Source: Siphonodentalium dalli
Lineage: Eukaryota; Mollusca; Scaphopoda; Gadilida; Siphonodentaliidae
Length of the DNA: 64,000 nucleotides
NCBI GenBank assembly: GCA_032622095.1
Contig: CP136069.1
Coordinates: 120,086,126-120,150,125, forward strand
Direction of reading: 5' to 3'
The notes under the pieces were generated by a model, which saw only the letters and a list, made by a program, of their open reading frames with translations, was not told where the DNA came from and did no database searches. A program made the translations under genes and the position numbers. Positions 35,890 through 49,229 of this stretch are shown here, piece after piece. Position 1 is the first letter of the stretch. The number at the start of each line of letters is the position of its first letter.

Positions 35890-37560
35890 TGAATCACTTT
35901 CTAGTATCAATGTCATAAATACATTCATAAATGTCATAAAAGCATAACGCTTATCGATACGCCGAGTTTGAACGTTTCCAGATCATGTTACAGTTCACTA
36001 TCAGCGCGTGCATATAAACCGCCACAATTACCACACATGTACAGACAACATTGCATAATTGCTTGATCCGTGTCCTGTATATGCCGACATACATGTATAT
36101 TCTCTATTAAAGGCGCGTATAACTATAAGGTTCCTATTCCACCTAGGTTGCCTAATATCTATATATTACAGGTATGTTCCCCGTGTGGTTCCCGGCGAAA
36201 GCGAGTAAAATATGAAACACTTTTGACATATGTGTAATGGTTTACAACGGAGATAACAAAATCGACTACGTCCTCGTTTAAGGTGGTTAATCCGATTTCT
36301 AAAATTCCAACGCCAAACGCCAATGGCTCGGGTAAAGCTATATATATATATATTTTACAACCATGTACACACAATTCTAACTTCAATTGGCATGTATAAA
36401 TCAATGTATTATCAATATTGTAGTACTATTCAGAGTTGATATTTGTCATCCGTTAAGACATGGAGGCTGTTCGTGTTCATGATGTTCCAACTTCCAGTTC
36501 CGTACGCCTGACTTAGTGTGACATGTACCGTGTACACAAACAAGGATTAAAAACGATAATGATCGCACATGTAACCGATTATCGCATGCCTACGTCGAGT
36601 AAAATTTATACACAATCATATAAGTGTGGTCTATATAGGTGTTGCGTTTATGCAGGTTAAATATTGTAGAACTTATCACTGTTACATGTAGTTGTGGAAC
36701 CATATATAGAGGTCATACGTCAACATAGAAGTTAACTACCTACAAGTTGAAACGGGCATAATGATTGTGGTAATTTTATTTATACACAATACAGAAATTA
36801 TGCTAAAAACTTCAAAGCTATCTATTACCATAAACGCATTAAATAGTAATAAAGGGCTACAACTTCAAATTGACAACACATCCTACAGTTGAATATCATG
36901 TATAGGGTCTATAGATGCACCTACACTGCCGATGTTGTATCATACATCAACCACTTATCAATGCAACCTCCATTTCAGATTCCAAAGCCAATTTAGGGAT
37001 CATAGACCCAATAACAAACCCCCTCCTATTTTTATACAGGAAAAAGGAAAATTAATACAATAAACTAAAATCATTGTATAGTGATCTCCGTTCGGATATG
37101 TTTGATAATCACATATCCGATTCGCCTATATGCCCCTGTAACTTAGACATTGAAGACCCCAATCACTATTTCATGTATGTCCTTTATTTATAGATCAGAG
37201 AATTTACTTCTATCGAAATCTAATAATTAATGGCTTTCAATCATTATTAGAAGCAAATCATTTCGTACATGTGGTTAAAGGTATATCAAACCACAAGAAC
37301 ACTACTCTGTTTCGCATTACTCAATATTTCATAGCTAAAACAAAGCGTTTTGAACAATCCCATGTATATATCATGGTAAATTTCGCCATTCATCTTTCAA
37401 ACTCACTGAATTCTAGGCTTTTCTTCATAACATAGCTTGGAATATATACAGATGAAAACCCGACATCTGCAGCAAACACACACACACTGCACTACTCTTT
37501 ATAAATATACTTTGTGCTATATCTGATATGTATTTTTATGTATGCATGTTCCATGATTGT
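35890..37560. other. No gene recognised
   Basis: AT-rich; a short TA tract at about 36340-36353. No RNA or protein gene supported. Confidence 0.6.
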
Positions 37561-37562
37561 AT

Positions 37563-37612
37563 CAGGAGAGGGGCGAGGTTGTAAGTTTTGTAACTTGCGC
37601 CCCGATCCCTAT
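37563..37612 (+). mobile_element. Fragment related to the 11.6-kb retroelement end
   Basis: GAGAGGGGCGAGG, TTTTGTAACTTGCGCCCCGA and ATCC match the plus-strand arm at 11641-11684 with a few changes. Confidence 0.5.
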
Positions 37613-37801
37613 GTATATTATCTTTCTAGATACATGAAACTATGTTTATAGTAAGCCACTTATCAAGCCTCGGACAACTGATGTTAATTGGCTGATTGTA
37701 GAAGATTATTGAGCGCATTGTGCTTAATATGGTGGATCTTCCGCACCGGAGAGCTGGTTGTCGTCACGGTTAGCGAAACGAATTCTTCTCAGGTAGCAGT
37801 A

Positions 37802-37818
37802 GGGGGGGGGGGGGGGGG
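37802..37818 (+). repeat. Poly-G run (17 G)
   Basis: Uninterrupted run in AT-rich sequence; the Gly-rich frame across it is an artefact. Confidence 0.9.
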
Positions 37819-40342
37819 TCTGAAAAATAAAATAATAAGTATATGGGGGTATGACAGCCAGTGTAGCATGTGTTAAATGTGTCATACTGGTTTGAAGGTT
37901 TAATTATTTTACAAAACTGGGGAAGTTCACAAAAAGTGAAAAATTTGGATAGTCAATCAGGATTTTCGTATTCAGTGAAACTTCAAGGCCAACTTTGTGT
38001 TATTGGTTACATAAATATAACCCGATTTCTCTCCCCTGAATTATGTCAACTGCGCTTGCAAGTCATTTTGTTTCAAATTGATAACTTTTTTTCTATTTCA
38101 AATATTTCTAAGCTCTAACATAGCTCCACCAGCTGGAAGAAGCTTATTTACTGACATTCGCTCTGTCATGGTCTGTTTTTAGATTGAAAATGATCAATTT
38201 GAGTAAAGCAATTGGTAAAATTGAGCGTTTTGTGTGTGCAAACCAAGAGGCGTAACTCAATGACAAATTTTACAAAGAAGCTAAAGTACAGACAAATGAT
38301 TACAACTACAATTTCTCTCGAAATCAAAACATGCTTATGGGACCTATGCCAAAGATAATGGCCCAGCATATATTTGAAGTACAGTACCCCCTTCCAGATT
38401 GGCCAAAATTGCTGGAAATAGTGTATTGCTACCTCAGCACTTCTACGCATACGAATTATACGACGACGGATAGATGAACGTAGTCGTAGCGCAATCCGTG
38501 AGTTTGCGAAACCTTTCTATTTATCGACCTAGTTTGGATACCGAAACGCGACAAAAGCGAGTAATTACACGACTTAATTTAAGATTTTGAAAACAATGTT
38601 ACCCTTTAACTTATTAATCTAATGAAGCTGACCTTTTACCTGGTTATGCAATTCACCTGTCGCATTAATCGTTACAATTAGCGAAGTCGTTAATGTGGCC
38701 CTGGGGGTGTATTTATGAGGTGTTTAGCCACTATACCGAGACGTTTTACACATATTCCCATCAGTTTATTCATAGCTTAACTTCAATTATTATTCGCAGG
38801 TTACGCATGACAAATGGACCATTAAATGGAAAATCAACAAAACGTGAAGAAAGAAATCGAGAACACCATTGCCGGAAGGGAGATGGGGGTTTAAACTTGT
38901 CGTATGATTGAACACAAAGAGTTGAATTTTACTCTCGTCTCGGTGCATACCTCAAACGTCGTGTCGATTACTCTACTGATCAATATACTTATACAGTTTT
39001 GGATTATATCAATATGTCTGACGTTGAACTTATTTATTGAAAGACAGTAACCATCCTGGCGGTATTATACAACATAGGTAAGTGACATTATATGTATATG
39101 TATAATTATATCATATAGCATCACCAGGACCACTCATGGTGTGAGTGTATCGCAGATATGTTTGTTTAAAGTGTTTGATCTGTACGAACGATTAAAGAAA
39201 ACAGTATTTCGTCTGTCTTGGTAGGCTACCTGATTGAGTTTGTGAAAAGGTTCGAATGACACTCAATATATATATTAGGATAAGCTTGATAATTGACAAA
39301 TTAAAACGTACATATATAGCTCATTTGAACGTCTGGAAAGTATTATCTGCATGTACATAAGTCAGAAGGAGGGGCCAGGCAGCTCGACGAATACCACACA
39401 CTGTAATCAGATACGGATATGACTAACGCAGTTCGGAGCAGGACAAATAATGGACACTACTCACAATAACCCAATTTAAAAAAAAAAAAAAACTGCTTTT
39501 GACGGCATTAATTGATTTTACACCGATGTAGCAATGACTATTCTCAGATTTTGAATATGGTGATTATACTTAGCATACTTTATATATTTGAGATTGGCAG
39601 TATTTACGTACAATTTACGAGAATAAGCTATCAAAACCTCTGTTTTATCTATTTCACGACCCAATTCCAGTGCTAATACCCATTTATTGGGACATATTTG
39701 TGGAAAAATCATACGCCGAAAACTTGCTGAAACATTATTTGTTCCAACAATCGCGAACTCTTCACGAATCGTCACCGAAGAGATAGACCACTCGAAAGTG
39801 TTGTTAACGCCAGTACGGAGAATATGTTAACAAGAGTTCGGAGAATGTGATGTTGACTGCTACGGATAGACCGGAGTACTACATTATTCAAACGCTAAAA
39901 TCAAGTCTCGTTCTGGGAAAATAATCAAGTAAAACTTCGTCAAATTAATTAATTATTTATTTGATGTGTTCGGGATATAAATATTGATTAAATTGTATCA
40001 AAATTAAATATTTAAATGAACCATGCAGAACATGATATATATATTGCCATTACAACAAAATTAACATAAACAGAGAACGAGTGTGATCAAGAGTCTAGTG
40101 GTTAGCACTAACTTCCACCACACACATATGTATGTGTGTGCATAGGCTTGAGTATTGTTTGGACCAACCAACATGTACTGAGCGTTAAAAGCAAACTACG
40201 TGACATATACTTACCAGAATGGTGGACACTAAAGCTTGATGATAACATAGCAGTAACTATATCATGGCCTTCCGGAAAAGAAACCATAAACTCCATATAG
40301 AATTATAAGGTTTTAGCAGTGAGATATAAGTGATATCCCACT
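37819..40342. other. No gene recognised
   Basis: AT-rich; an A tract lies near 39478-39491. No supported gene. Confidence 0.6.
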
Positions 40343-40364
40343 AGTGAGATATCGATATCTCACT
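40343..40364. repeat. 22-bp perfect palindrome
   Basis: AGTGAGATATC and GATATCTCACT are exact complements with no spacer. Another TGATATCCCACT lies just upstream. Confidence 0.9.
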
Positions 40365-40439
40365 GGTATTATTGCACCGTATGGATCATCATGTGTGTAG
40401 TCAGGTTATACTTCATAGTGAATGATTTCCTGCACACAT

Positions 40440-40635
40440 CATGTACTGACATTCATTGGGGGCTATCGGCAAGTAACGAAAGTATATAATAAATACAAAA
40501 TCTATACTTTTTGAGTGTTTTAAATATGGGACTATTTGTTTGGGCGTATATATATAATGTGTCAGCTTGAAATTTATGATGTATTGACATTCATTGGGGG
40601 CCATAGGCAAGTAACTAAAGTATATAATAAACAGA
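40440..40635 (+). repeat. Tandem duplication (~133 bp offset)
   Basis: TGACATTCATTGGGGGCYAT and GGCAAGTAAC, then GAAAGTATATAATAAA, recur about 133 bp apart (near 40446 and 40579). Confidence 0.85.
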
Positions 40636-40904
40636 ATATCCACTCGTGGAAATTCAATGTTATGTCATCACTCATGAGATATAACCCATATCCACTGAAA
40701 AAGTGTGGATATCCTCTATATACCTGTACTGAAATATATTGTATATTATATCCGTATATCTCTGTAATGTCTCAACTTGACGATCAGAATAAACTTGAAT
40801 TGAATTGAATATATAGGCATCCCAATATCGTAGTATCGCCATGTAGATTTGTCGCTACGACGAAAATATCAGATCAGGGAGGTTGCATGGCGAAGAAGGG
40901 CCTT

Positions 40905-42188
40905 ATAGGCCAGGCAAATATGGACATAGGTGTCGCCTGGAGAGGGAATTTATGAGACCTACATTTTTGGTTAGCGTAAATACTAAACTTTCGGAATCCG
41001 TATGTTGGATTTGTCAGATAGGCGGACTTTTTTCTCACCGCGTGGTTTTCTTGAGGCACCCGATGAAAAAATCGGCCATTTTTTAAATAAAGCCGACATT
41101 TTTGACAGAGCATTTTCACACATTTTGAGAAGAAATATTCGTCCAATTTTGATACCTGAGGGTGGGGCGATAACCAGAGTAGGGTAAAACATGTAACCAT
41201 TGAATCTCGGAATTGCAGTCATGACGTCATGTGACGTCAAATAATATTTTGGGTGAGACAAATATGACGATTCACGCACAGCGTTGACTTTCGTTTGTTT
41301 TAAATCATAAAGTAAGACGGCTATGCCACATTGTTTTATACCATGGGAAACTACTGCCAATTGGCTATATTTTGATATATAACTTATCGCTGCAGGCCGC
41401 ATTATTTTTTATCAGATGCTGAAAAATCAACCCTCCCCCCTAAAGTGAAGATGCGCCATGCTGTGGTATAAGGCACACATAACTCACGGTTACATGTCAA
41501 CAGGCTTAATCAACACAACGGCCGTTGAAATTCTGCTAAAGAATGTAATAATATATAAGTTTCTGTCTACAAACTCGAACATTAACGTACAAATAATATA
41601 TAATGTACCCCAGAGCCGAAATTTTAATAAATTTTAGAATTTTTCCTAAAAAATGATATAAAACGCGTTTTTTTAAATTTTCTGGAAGCGAAAAAAAAGA
41701 AAATAATTAGTAAGGGTGGAGATAATTGGTGTATAGCGCAATTTCATTCCGCTTTGATTAAAAAATGACATACTAACCCAAAATGGCTGCCAATATGGCA
41801 GCCGCAATATCGGTGGAAATTGTGAAATATGTAAGAACGCACAATTACTTGCTAAAATGGTTTACCTAACAAAGCGGCCGTTGATGAACTGCTAAACTAT
41901 AGTTTAAGGTATATATTCCGATCTACAAACTCGAACAATAAAGTGAAAATATTACACAGTGCACCTCCTGGCACACAATTTTGATAAAATTTAGTCATTT
42001 TTCTCCAAAAATAACCTAAAGCCATTGTTATCATCTTATCGGAAGCCATAAAGCGCAGAATGTATCGTGGCGGAGATGTTAGGTGTGTACGATAATTCAA
42101 TGTCGTTTTTGGATTACAAAATGGCTTACTAACGCCAAGATGGCTCCCAATATGGTGGTCAGAATAAATGGTGAAATATGTCATGTTT
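40905..42188 (+). mobile_element. Foldback element, left inverted arm (~1.28 kb)
   Basis: Inverted match to 45115-46413. The outer ~570 bp are close in sequence (for example ATATGGACATAGGTGTCGCC at the tip and AGGGGGGAGGGTTGA-type sequence near 41430). The inner part is two tandem ~356-bp units marked by CGGCCGTTG (41519 and 41875) and is more diverged. A 61-codon frame at 41002-41187 remains open in both arms. Confidence 0.93.
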
Positions 42189-45114
42189 CACTTTTATCGC
42201 CGTCATTGCCGCCATCTAATGTCTCACACAACCCAAAGTATTATATTCATGTTACTCCGGGACATCACGATGCGCAATTCTATTTAAAATTGCTACCTGA
42301 ATGGTGCCCTTTATTGACGAGTCTTGCATTCATGAGCATTCGTGCTCAAATAATCCGTGTCCCTTGAAATAGGTGGCAATTTGAGCGAGGTATTTACAGA
42401 TGAACCGGATTGTTTAAAACGAAGAACCGAGTAATACATTGAATGCCTGATTGTTATTTATGCCAGTCACCTTTGACATAATCAATATGAAATTACATAA
42501 ACCCGATAATAGAAGGTCAATCTTTCTCAACGAATATTATTCCAAATGCTACCAGATATGATGGTACATATGAGGTGGATATGTCGTGGATACCATTATC
42601 GAAGTCTGGGCTAGACGGGGTTGATGCGGGTTCACACTCCGACTTGATTGGGCGAAAATTGGGACCGATTTTAAAGCTAGATGTGAGATAAGGAACATAT
42701 CATTGTGCCATCCGATAAATACATGATCACTTCGATAAGAAATGATAATTTGTTCACACTCACTGCAGCAACCACATTTGAAGCAATGATTTTGATTCTG
42801 CGTCAGTGCCTCCATTAATATGTTATATATACAATGCATAATAGCGTCGATCCACAGAAGACGGCCGTGCTAACACAGAGTGAATTTTTCCAGACCCTAA
42901 ATCACCATCGCCGCTTTCATTGACTAGTGTCCAATAACGCAAAGAAGATGAGATCCATAAAAAGATAGCGCTCGTCGTACAAAATTAGTTCAGATTTGCA
43001 TCTTCCGAAAAATGATCTGATCAGTGATAAACATAAGATTAGTCATGTCCAGAATGAGAATCCCTCCTGTGTGTCTAACTTAATTATGCAGTTTCTGTTG
43101 AACAAGATCGCCACGAAGGACCGCTTTATTTGCAATATATGAACGCGATAACCTTCAGAAATATCAAATGTTGTTTCCAACTTGGTGCAAAAGTAAACTT
43201 GTCTACGTTATGTTACATCTGAACTGGTCATATTCAGACCAGGAGACCTGCTGCTGTTGCAAAAATAAAAGCCATGTCATTAATGTATCAATCGGGCTGT
43301 ATTCAATGTTCGTATTTACAGGCAACTCCGCCGGAAAACAATTTAGAGAATAAATCCTCGTCCCCATAACGTCCCGATTTTACAAAGACATATGCATGTA
43401 TTCCCCACACGCTGTTCACTAAATACTAAACTACGGCTATTGTGTCCAGTTACTGATTTCGCTCAGTACAATCGGAGTTGCTATGGGTGAGTTATCGTAG
43501 ATCAGATTCTGGTCTGCACAGAAGCTGTTGCTATGTGTCATTTCTGAGATGCAGCGAAAAATTACACCAAGACTCGTGATCCCATTCGGTTTTACCCATT
43601 TGTACATCAAACACTGCCACAACATAATATCAGGATACGCACTATACACACGGTCTACTCACGTCGCGCACAATGTGTCAACTATAGATACATTTGAATT
43701 TAACTGTAACACATCTGGCGTTAGATATGACGTGTTGGTGGAATTATAATGCTTTAATCATGAACGGCCATAATCAAAATATGGTATGTTTTCAGACATC
43801 CGACCTGCTGGCATCAGCAGGTCCCTAACCGCATTACTTTGGACTTATCTAGAAAGTTATTATACGCTTCCTGGTATCAACCTGTGTATGGCATGTATAC
43901 AAATAATTGAAATTGTCGTCCTTTTCATTTTGGTGTCATAATGAGCTAAGACTTACACTGGGATACCAAAACGTCCTAAATGTATCAGTCTACATGATAA
44001 AACTCCATGCCAATACTCTGATCTATATGCTGTTTTCTGAATGTACAGCCTTCCAGAAGTAATCCTACCTACTCATCAGCATAGAAAGATATGGGTAATA
44101 TGACTGTTCGTCTAGCATGGGATAACTGTCCATATCTGTGGTATCTCGTCCTACAAGCAATTGTTCAGCCACTTCTGGAAATCACGAGTGCACATGGGGT
44201 GACACGAGACTCCAGTACCATACTATACAAAGTAACATACAATCGAAATATGTAGGGACATAGTTTGACAGTTTTATGTGATTTACCACTTCGCTGGTAT
44301 TTTCGTTGTTGGAAATGTCCCTTAGAGCCTTGACTTTGCTTTGCAACTTATCTACTGCTAGTACAAGAAAATACCTCCCACCCGCTAAGCAGCTGACAAA
44401 CTACAAGAGGAAAATCAACCAGGTTTTCATCTCCTTGTTTGCGAAATATGTGTCATGGAAAGTAATCCGGTAAATGTTAGAATTCAACGAGTCTATTGCG
44501 TGATGATGAAACTGAACGAACCTGTATGATGTGACGGTTTGATAATTTGCTGGATATGTCCTCTTGCGGACTGGGCAGCAAATGCTATTGGTCAATGAGA
44601 TCCATTTGTACTTACTTTTAGAACTGTATACATGAGACCCAATGTATCAGTAGCTCCGTTCTTGTAACCACGCCTCGTTGATAGAGGGTAACTAACGATT
44701 CGTATCAATATGAGTTATTTGATGAGATATGTATCCGAATTGGTTATTTGGTTAATTCTGTGCATTTTGTTACAAATAGCCATAGAGAGTGCCAAGTATA
44801 CTTAAATGTCGTGTTAGATTTAATATAACCTACACAATTCCCTTATTCTTTTCGCAAAGATAGTCAGACAGCCATCTGCCTTAAATCAATCATGTTTATG
44901 GTGAAATCATTTGCACAAAATGCCACCGATTTCGAAGAACAAATCTTACTTGAGCGCGAATGAATACAAAATATGTCGATCCTCTCACTCGTGGGTACCA
45001 ATCTGGTTGTCATTGCAATAGAACTGACCAATGTTACGTCCTAGTATTTCAAAATGATATGAATATAATAGGACTATTGGTTTTATAAAACATTTCATTG
45101 CGGCGGTGGTGTTA
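42189..45114. mobile_element. Foldback element, central region (~2.9 kb)
   Basis: Single-copy sequence between the arms. It holds only short frames, such as 42549-42839 minus with HCFKCGCCSECEQ, 43168-43353 plus with ETCCCCKNK, and 44401-44595 minus. None matches a transposase or other family I know. If the element ever carried a transposase it is gone or unrecognisable. Confidence 0.6.
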
Positions 45115-46413
45115 ATTGCGGCATGACAGATTTTACAATTTCCATCCATATACCGGCCACCGTATTGGCAGCCATCTTTGTGTTAATATGTCACGTAGTA
45201 ACCGCCGACGGCATGAAATTATCGTACATACAAATTTTATCCACCCACGCTGCATTATAGTCTTTATGCATTTCGAGAAGATGACAAAAATAGGTTTTCG
45301 ATTAGTTTTGGACTAAACTAATTAAATATTTAATAAACAATTGTGACCAGGAGGTGCTTTGTGTACCGGTTTCACTTAAATTTTCTAGTCGATGGATCGG
45401 GATATATATATTACATAAAACTCTAGCAGTTTATCAACGGCCGTTGTGTTAGTTAAGTCATTTTGGCAAGTAATCGTGCGTTCTTACACATTTCACAATT
45501 CCCACCTATATGCCGGCCACCATATTGGTAGCCATCTTGGGTTATTAGGCCAGTTTTCAAACAAAGACGGAACGAAATTACCGTATACACTAATTATCTC
45601 CACCCTTAATACATTATTTTCATTTTTGCCTCCCGGAAGAAGACAAAATGCACTTCAGATTATCTTTTTGGGGAAAAAATCTAAAATTTGTTAAAAACTT
45701 GAGTCAGGAGGTACATTATGTAATATTGTTACTGGAATGCTCGACTGTGTCGATCTACACATATCTACTAGACAATACCTTAGCAGTCCATCAGCGGCCG
45801 TTGTGTTAATTTCACAATTTGGCACATAATCGTGCGTTCTGTGTTCCTTACACCACAGCCTGACGCCTCTCATCTTTAGGGGGAGGGTTGATTATTCTGC
45901 CTTTGATAAAAAATGATGCGACCAACAGCGATAAGTGATATATTAGAACGTAGCTAATTGGCAGTAGTTTTCCATGGTATAAAAATAATTGGGCATAACT
46001 ATCTTACTTCTGATTTTATAAGAAACGAAAGACTTCGCTTTGCGTGAATCGTCATATTCTTCTCACCCTAAAAATAATTTGACGTCACATGACGTCATGA
46101 CTGTCGCTCCGATACTAAATTGTTACATGTATTACCTTACTCTGGTTATCGCACCATTCACATGTATCAAAATTGGACGAATATCTCTTCTCAAAATGTG
46201 TGAATATACTCTGTCAAATATGTCGGCTTTATTTAAAAAATGAACGATTTTATCACCAGGTGCCTCAATAAAACCACGCGGTGCGAAAAAAGTCCGCCTA
46301 TCTGACAAATCCAACATACGGATTCCGAAAGTTAAGTGTTCATGCTAACCAAAAATGTAGGTCTCATAAATTCCCTCTCCAGGCGACACCTATGTCCATA
46401 TTTACCTAGACTA
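45115..46413 (-). mobile_element. Foldback element, right inverted arm (~1.30 kb)
   Basis: Reverse complement of 40905-42188. It has two tandem units marked by CGGCCGTTG (about 45436 and 45792; same 356-bp period). Outer end ATGTCCATATTTACCTAGA. Exact ends and target duplication are not resolved by eye. Confidence 0.93.
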
Positions 46414-46625
46414 TTAGTGTTAGTTTTTTTTACGCCTTTAGCGATTGTACTTATAATGCTGCTGTTTTGATGTAAAATAGACGAGTATCGCGTTTTAAGC
46501 ATCAGTTATCACAAAATACGATACGGTTGTTGCAATTTTACAAAGGTGTATTCTCGATTAGGTTGATAACGCTAGTGTACGATAAGTGGTGAGGTTTTAA
46601 CTATATACTTGGTGAAAACATATCT

Positions 46626-46840
46626 ACAGTAATGCCTAAAGTAATTGACCACTTAACCACAGCAGAATTATGGGTAATTTTTCAGGATTTAGTCGGAAAT
46701 ATGGCTTGTTGCCATTCATCGGAAAGTTCTAGCCGAGAGCTTTCCGATGAATGGCAACAAGCCATATTTCCGACTAAATCCTGAAAAATTACCCATAATT
46801 CTGCTGTGGTTAAGTGGTCAATTAATTTGGGCATTACTGT
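46626..46840. repeat. Near-perfect long palindrome (101-bp arms)
   Basis: Arms 46626-46726 and 46740-46840 are complementary at 99 of 101 positions, around a 13-base loop (TTCTAGCCGAGAG). Both mismatches are near the outer tip (CCTAAAG against CCCAAAT). A transcript would form a long, almost uninterrupted duplex. Confidence 0.97.
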
Positions 46841-49180
46841 ATTTGCTGTAAATTGTGCAACGTGTTCCAGTGCGTCTTTGATAACCGTTCTGAATAAATA
46901 TTATGCATGCCAAAACGCAATAAAAATAAATGTAGCTAGACATGTCAATACTTGAAGCTAGACATGTCATGTTCACTTTTATCTATTTATAAATTATTGT
47001 TTTATTATGAGTGGTATTGTTTTGGCAACAGGTTGCCCCTGTTGTTGCTTATATGCAAATAATTCGTATCGTATAATGGATGAACATACAGTGTATACAT
47101 GTAGTACGTAGGCCTATAACATTAAGACAATTACTTTAGAAAATGTTAATTGACAGAAAGCATGACCCATATGTAGGGAGCGGAGGTCCATCTAAGTTTC
47201 AAAGAACTTGTCCTCCAATCCCTTATATGTTATGTATTATTTATGCATTATAATAATAAAATATGTTTAAATAAACAAAATATGTCAGCCGTTTGAGATG
47301 TCCACACTGAAAGTGTAACTGCACACCCTCTTGAGCTACACCTAATATCCAAGTATGTGAAATGTCATGTGCTCCCCATCGCACTTTTAGTCTAAAACAA
47401 CGAATTTCACTCGAAATATGCTGGCTGTGATATCAAAATGCCAATTTCAACACAATTTTTTTTTAATATTCCCACGAAATGAATAACTGTTGAAGATATT
47501 AGCCAAAGTTTTGGTGAGGTGAGACACATCTCAACCCCATTCCATGCCTACATGTCCATGTGTGTAGTATACACCGAATAATAGACAACTGTGCACACCG
47601 TTTGTGCTTTGTACTCCAAAGTTGTACACAAGTGACACAGATAAATTGACGCTTTAATGCGTTGCCAAATTAACGTTACATTTTGTAGTGTTATTTGACA
47701 TACCGAATATGGGGGAACTCTTTATAGCTACGCAATCTATCGACGTTATGTATTTTTTCCAGATATATTGAAAAGTCGCATCCAATAAACGTTATCTCTA
47801 TACTCCGTACTGACTGTTAGCGTGGACAAATATTGCTCCGTACTATCTTTGTCATACATTTTCGCAGCTGCTCGATAAAACCCACCAAGTTAACCATATA
47901 CGATTGCAGATCTATGGATTCTTTTCACACGCATTCACTAAATGCTATATTACAGAAATATCAAACAGTTGAGCTAATTTGCTCATAACAGATTGCCCAT
48001 GGTGCTCATGAAACTGGAAATTTTACAAAACACGCCGACTTTATGATCATAAAAATGGTTAAACTAAAAGAAAACATAAATACTAATTAGAAGGAAAATA
48101 ACTATTGTGTCTACGAAGCTATGCCTGATCGACAGTGTAAGCTCCCTCGAGGGGCAGGAACTTTTGATGACAAATATAACGGTTATATTCAGGTGGCTCA
48201 TTGCAATGTTGACACTTTTTCTCATCCGAACTGAGTTTATCCCCCGGACTGGCGGAAGTCGATTACAGGGCGTGAATACGCGAATAACTTGTAACGATAA
48301 ATATACAGGCTTTACTTAGTCTGAACAATCTTGCCAAAACCTCATCAATATTCTGGCTACTTTCAATTATCGGACATAAATTACACAAATGCTCGTTATT
48401 GTTATGTACATAACCCTACAGGGATAAATTAACTTGGGTTGCTGTTTATTGTTCTTTGATTAAAAAAAAAGGCGGGAGCCGATTTCTCTAAAGTATATGA
48501 CTTTGTTTCGTATATATGAGGTCGGTCGGTATCAAATTAGTTGACGTATTTTTAAACACTTCAACATAAGTAAGTTCCCCGTGACATATTAAACTGTACA
48601 TCTGAAGAATCGAGAAGCCCATTGTTTGGAAATGTTACTTATATATATTCAGTATATATACATTATGACTTATGAACTGAGCTACATGAGACTCCAGTCT
48701 CTTTAAATAGCCGACGAAACATTTACAATACTTAATCCGTTAGGATTTTCGTCGTCATTTTAAAGAGACCACATGTGATGTCAACCCGTTGAGTGGTTGC
48801 ATGCTTGAGTGACTCTGCTTTATTAAAAAGCCACACAACGATTTTGAGGGATGCATGACTTGTGAAGAACATGCAATGTAACTTCATGTCATGACAAGAC
48901 TTGGGTGAACAGTGCCCTCATTGTAATACGTAAACACTGGATTCAATACTGCCATCAGGTTGCCGATTCCTCAATGTCGCTCAGTATCATTGGTGACACG
49001 TCAGAAAGGAGAGGCCCACTGTCGTTAACTGATAATTTTGACATTTGAACATTTACCGAATATCCAGTATACGTGAACACAGTGATCTTAGGAAAGTCGA
49101 CTCTTTCAATCCAGTTGGTGTTCATCCAAACGCGTATATACACTCATCATGTAAATCATCTATTATATATTTTGGAAGAT
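46841..49180. other. No gene recognised; one hairpin
   Basis: AT-rich. GTCTCTTTAAATAGCCGACGA and TCGTCGTCATTTTAAAGAGAC pair imperfectly at about 48697-48770. No gene supported. Confidence 0.6.
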
Positions 49181-49191
49181 CTGTGTAGGTG

Positions 49192-49217
49192 GGTGTGTGT
49201 GTGTGTGTGTGTGTGTC
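49192..49217. repeat. (GT)n microsatellite
   Basis: Uninterrupted GT tract leading into the 131-bp repeat. Confidence 0.95.
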
Positions 49218-49229
49218 TGTAATCGATGG

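Noticed and set aside
37688-37876. Gly-run-containing 62-codon frame
   Set aside because: Crosses the poly-G run; no homology or splice context.
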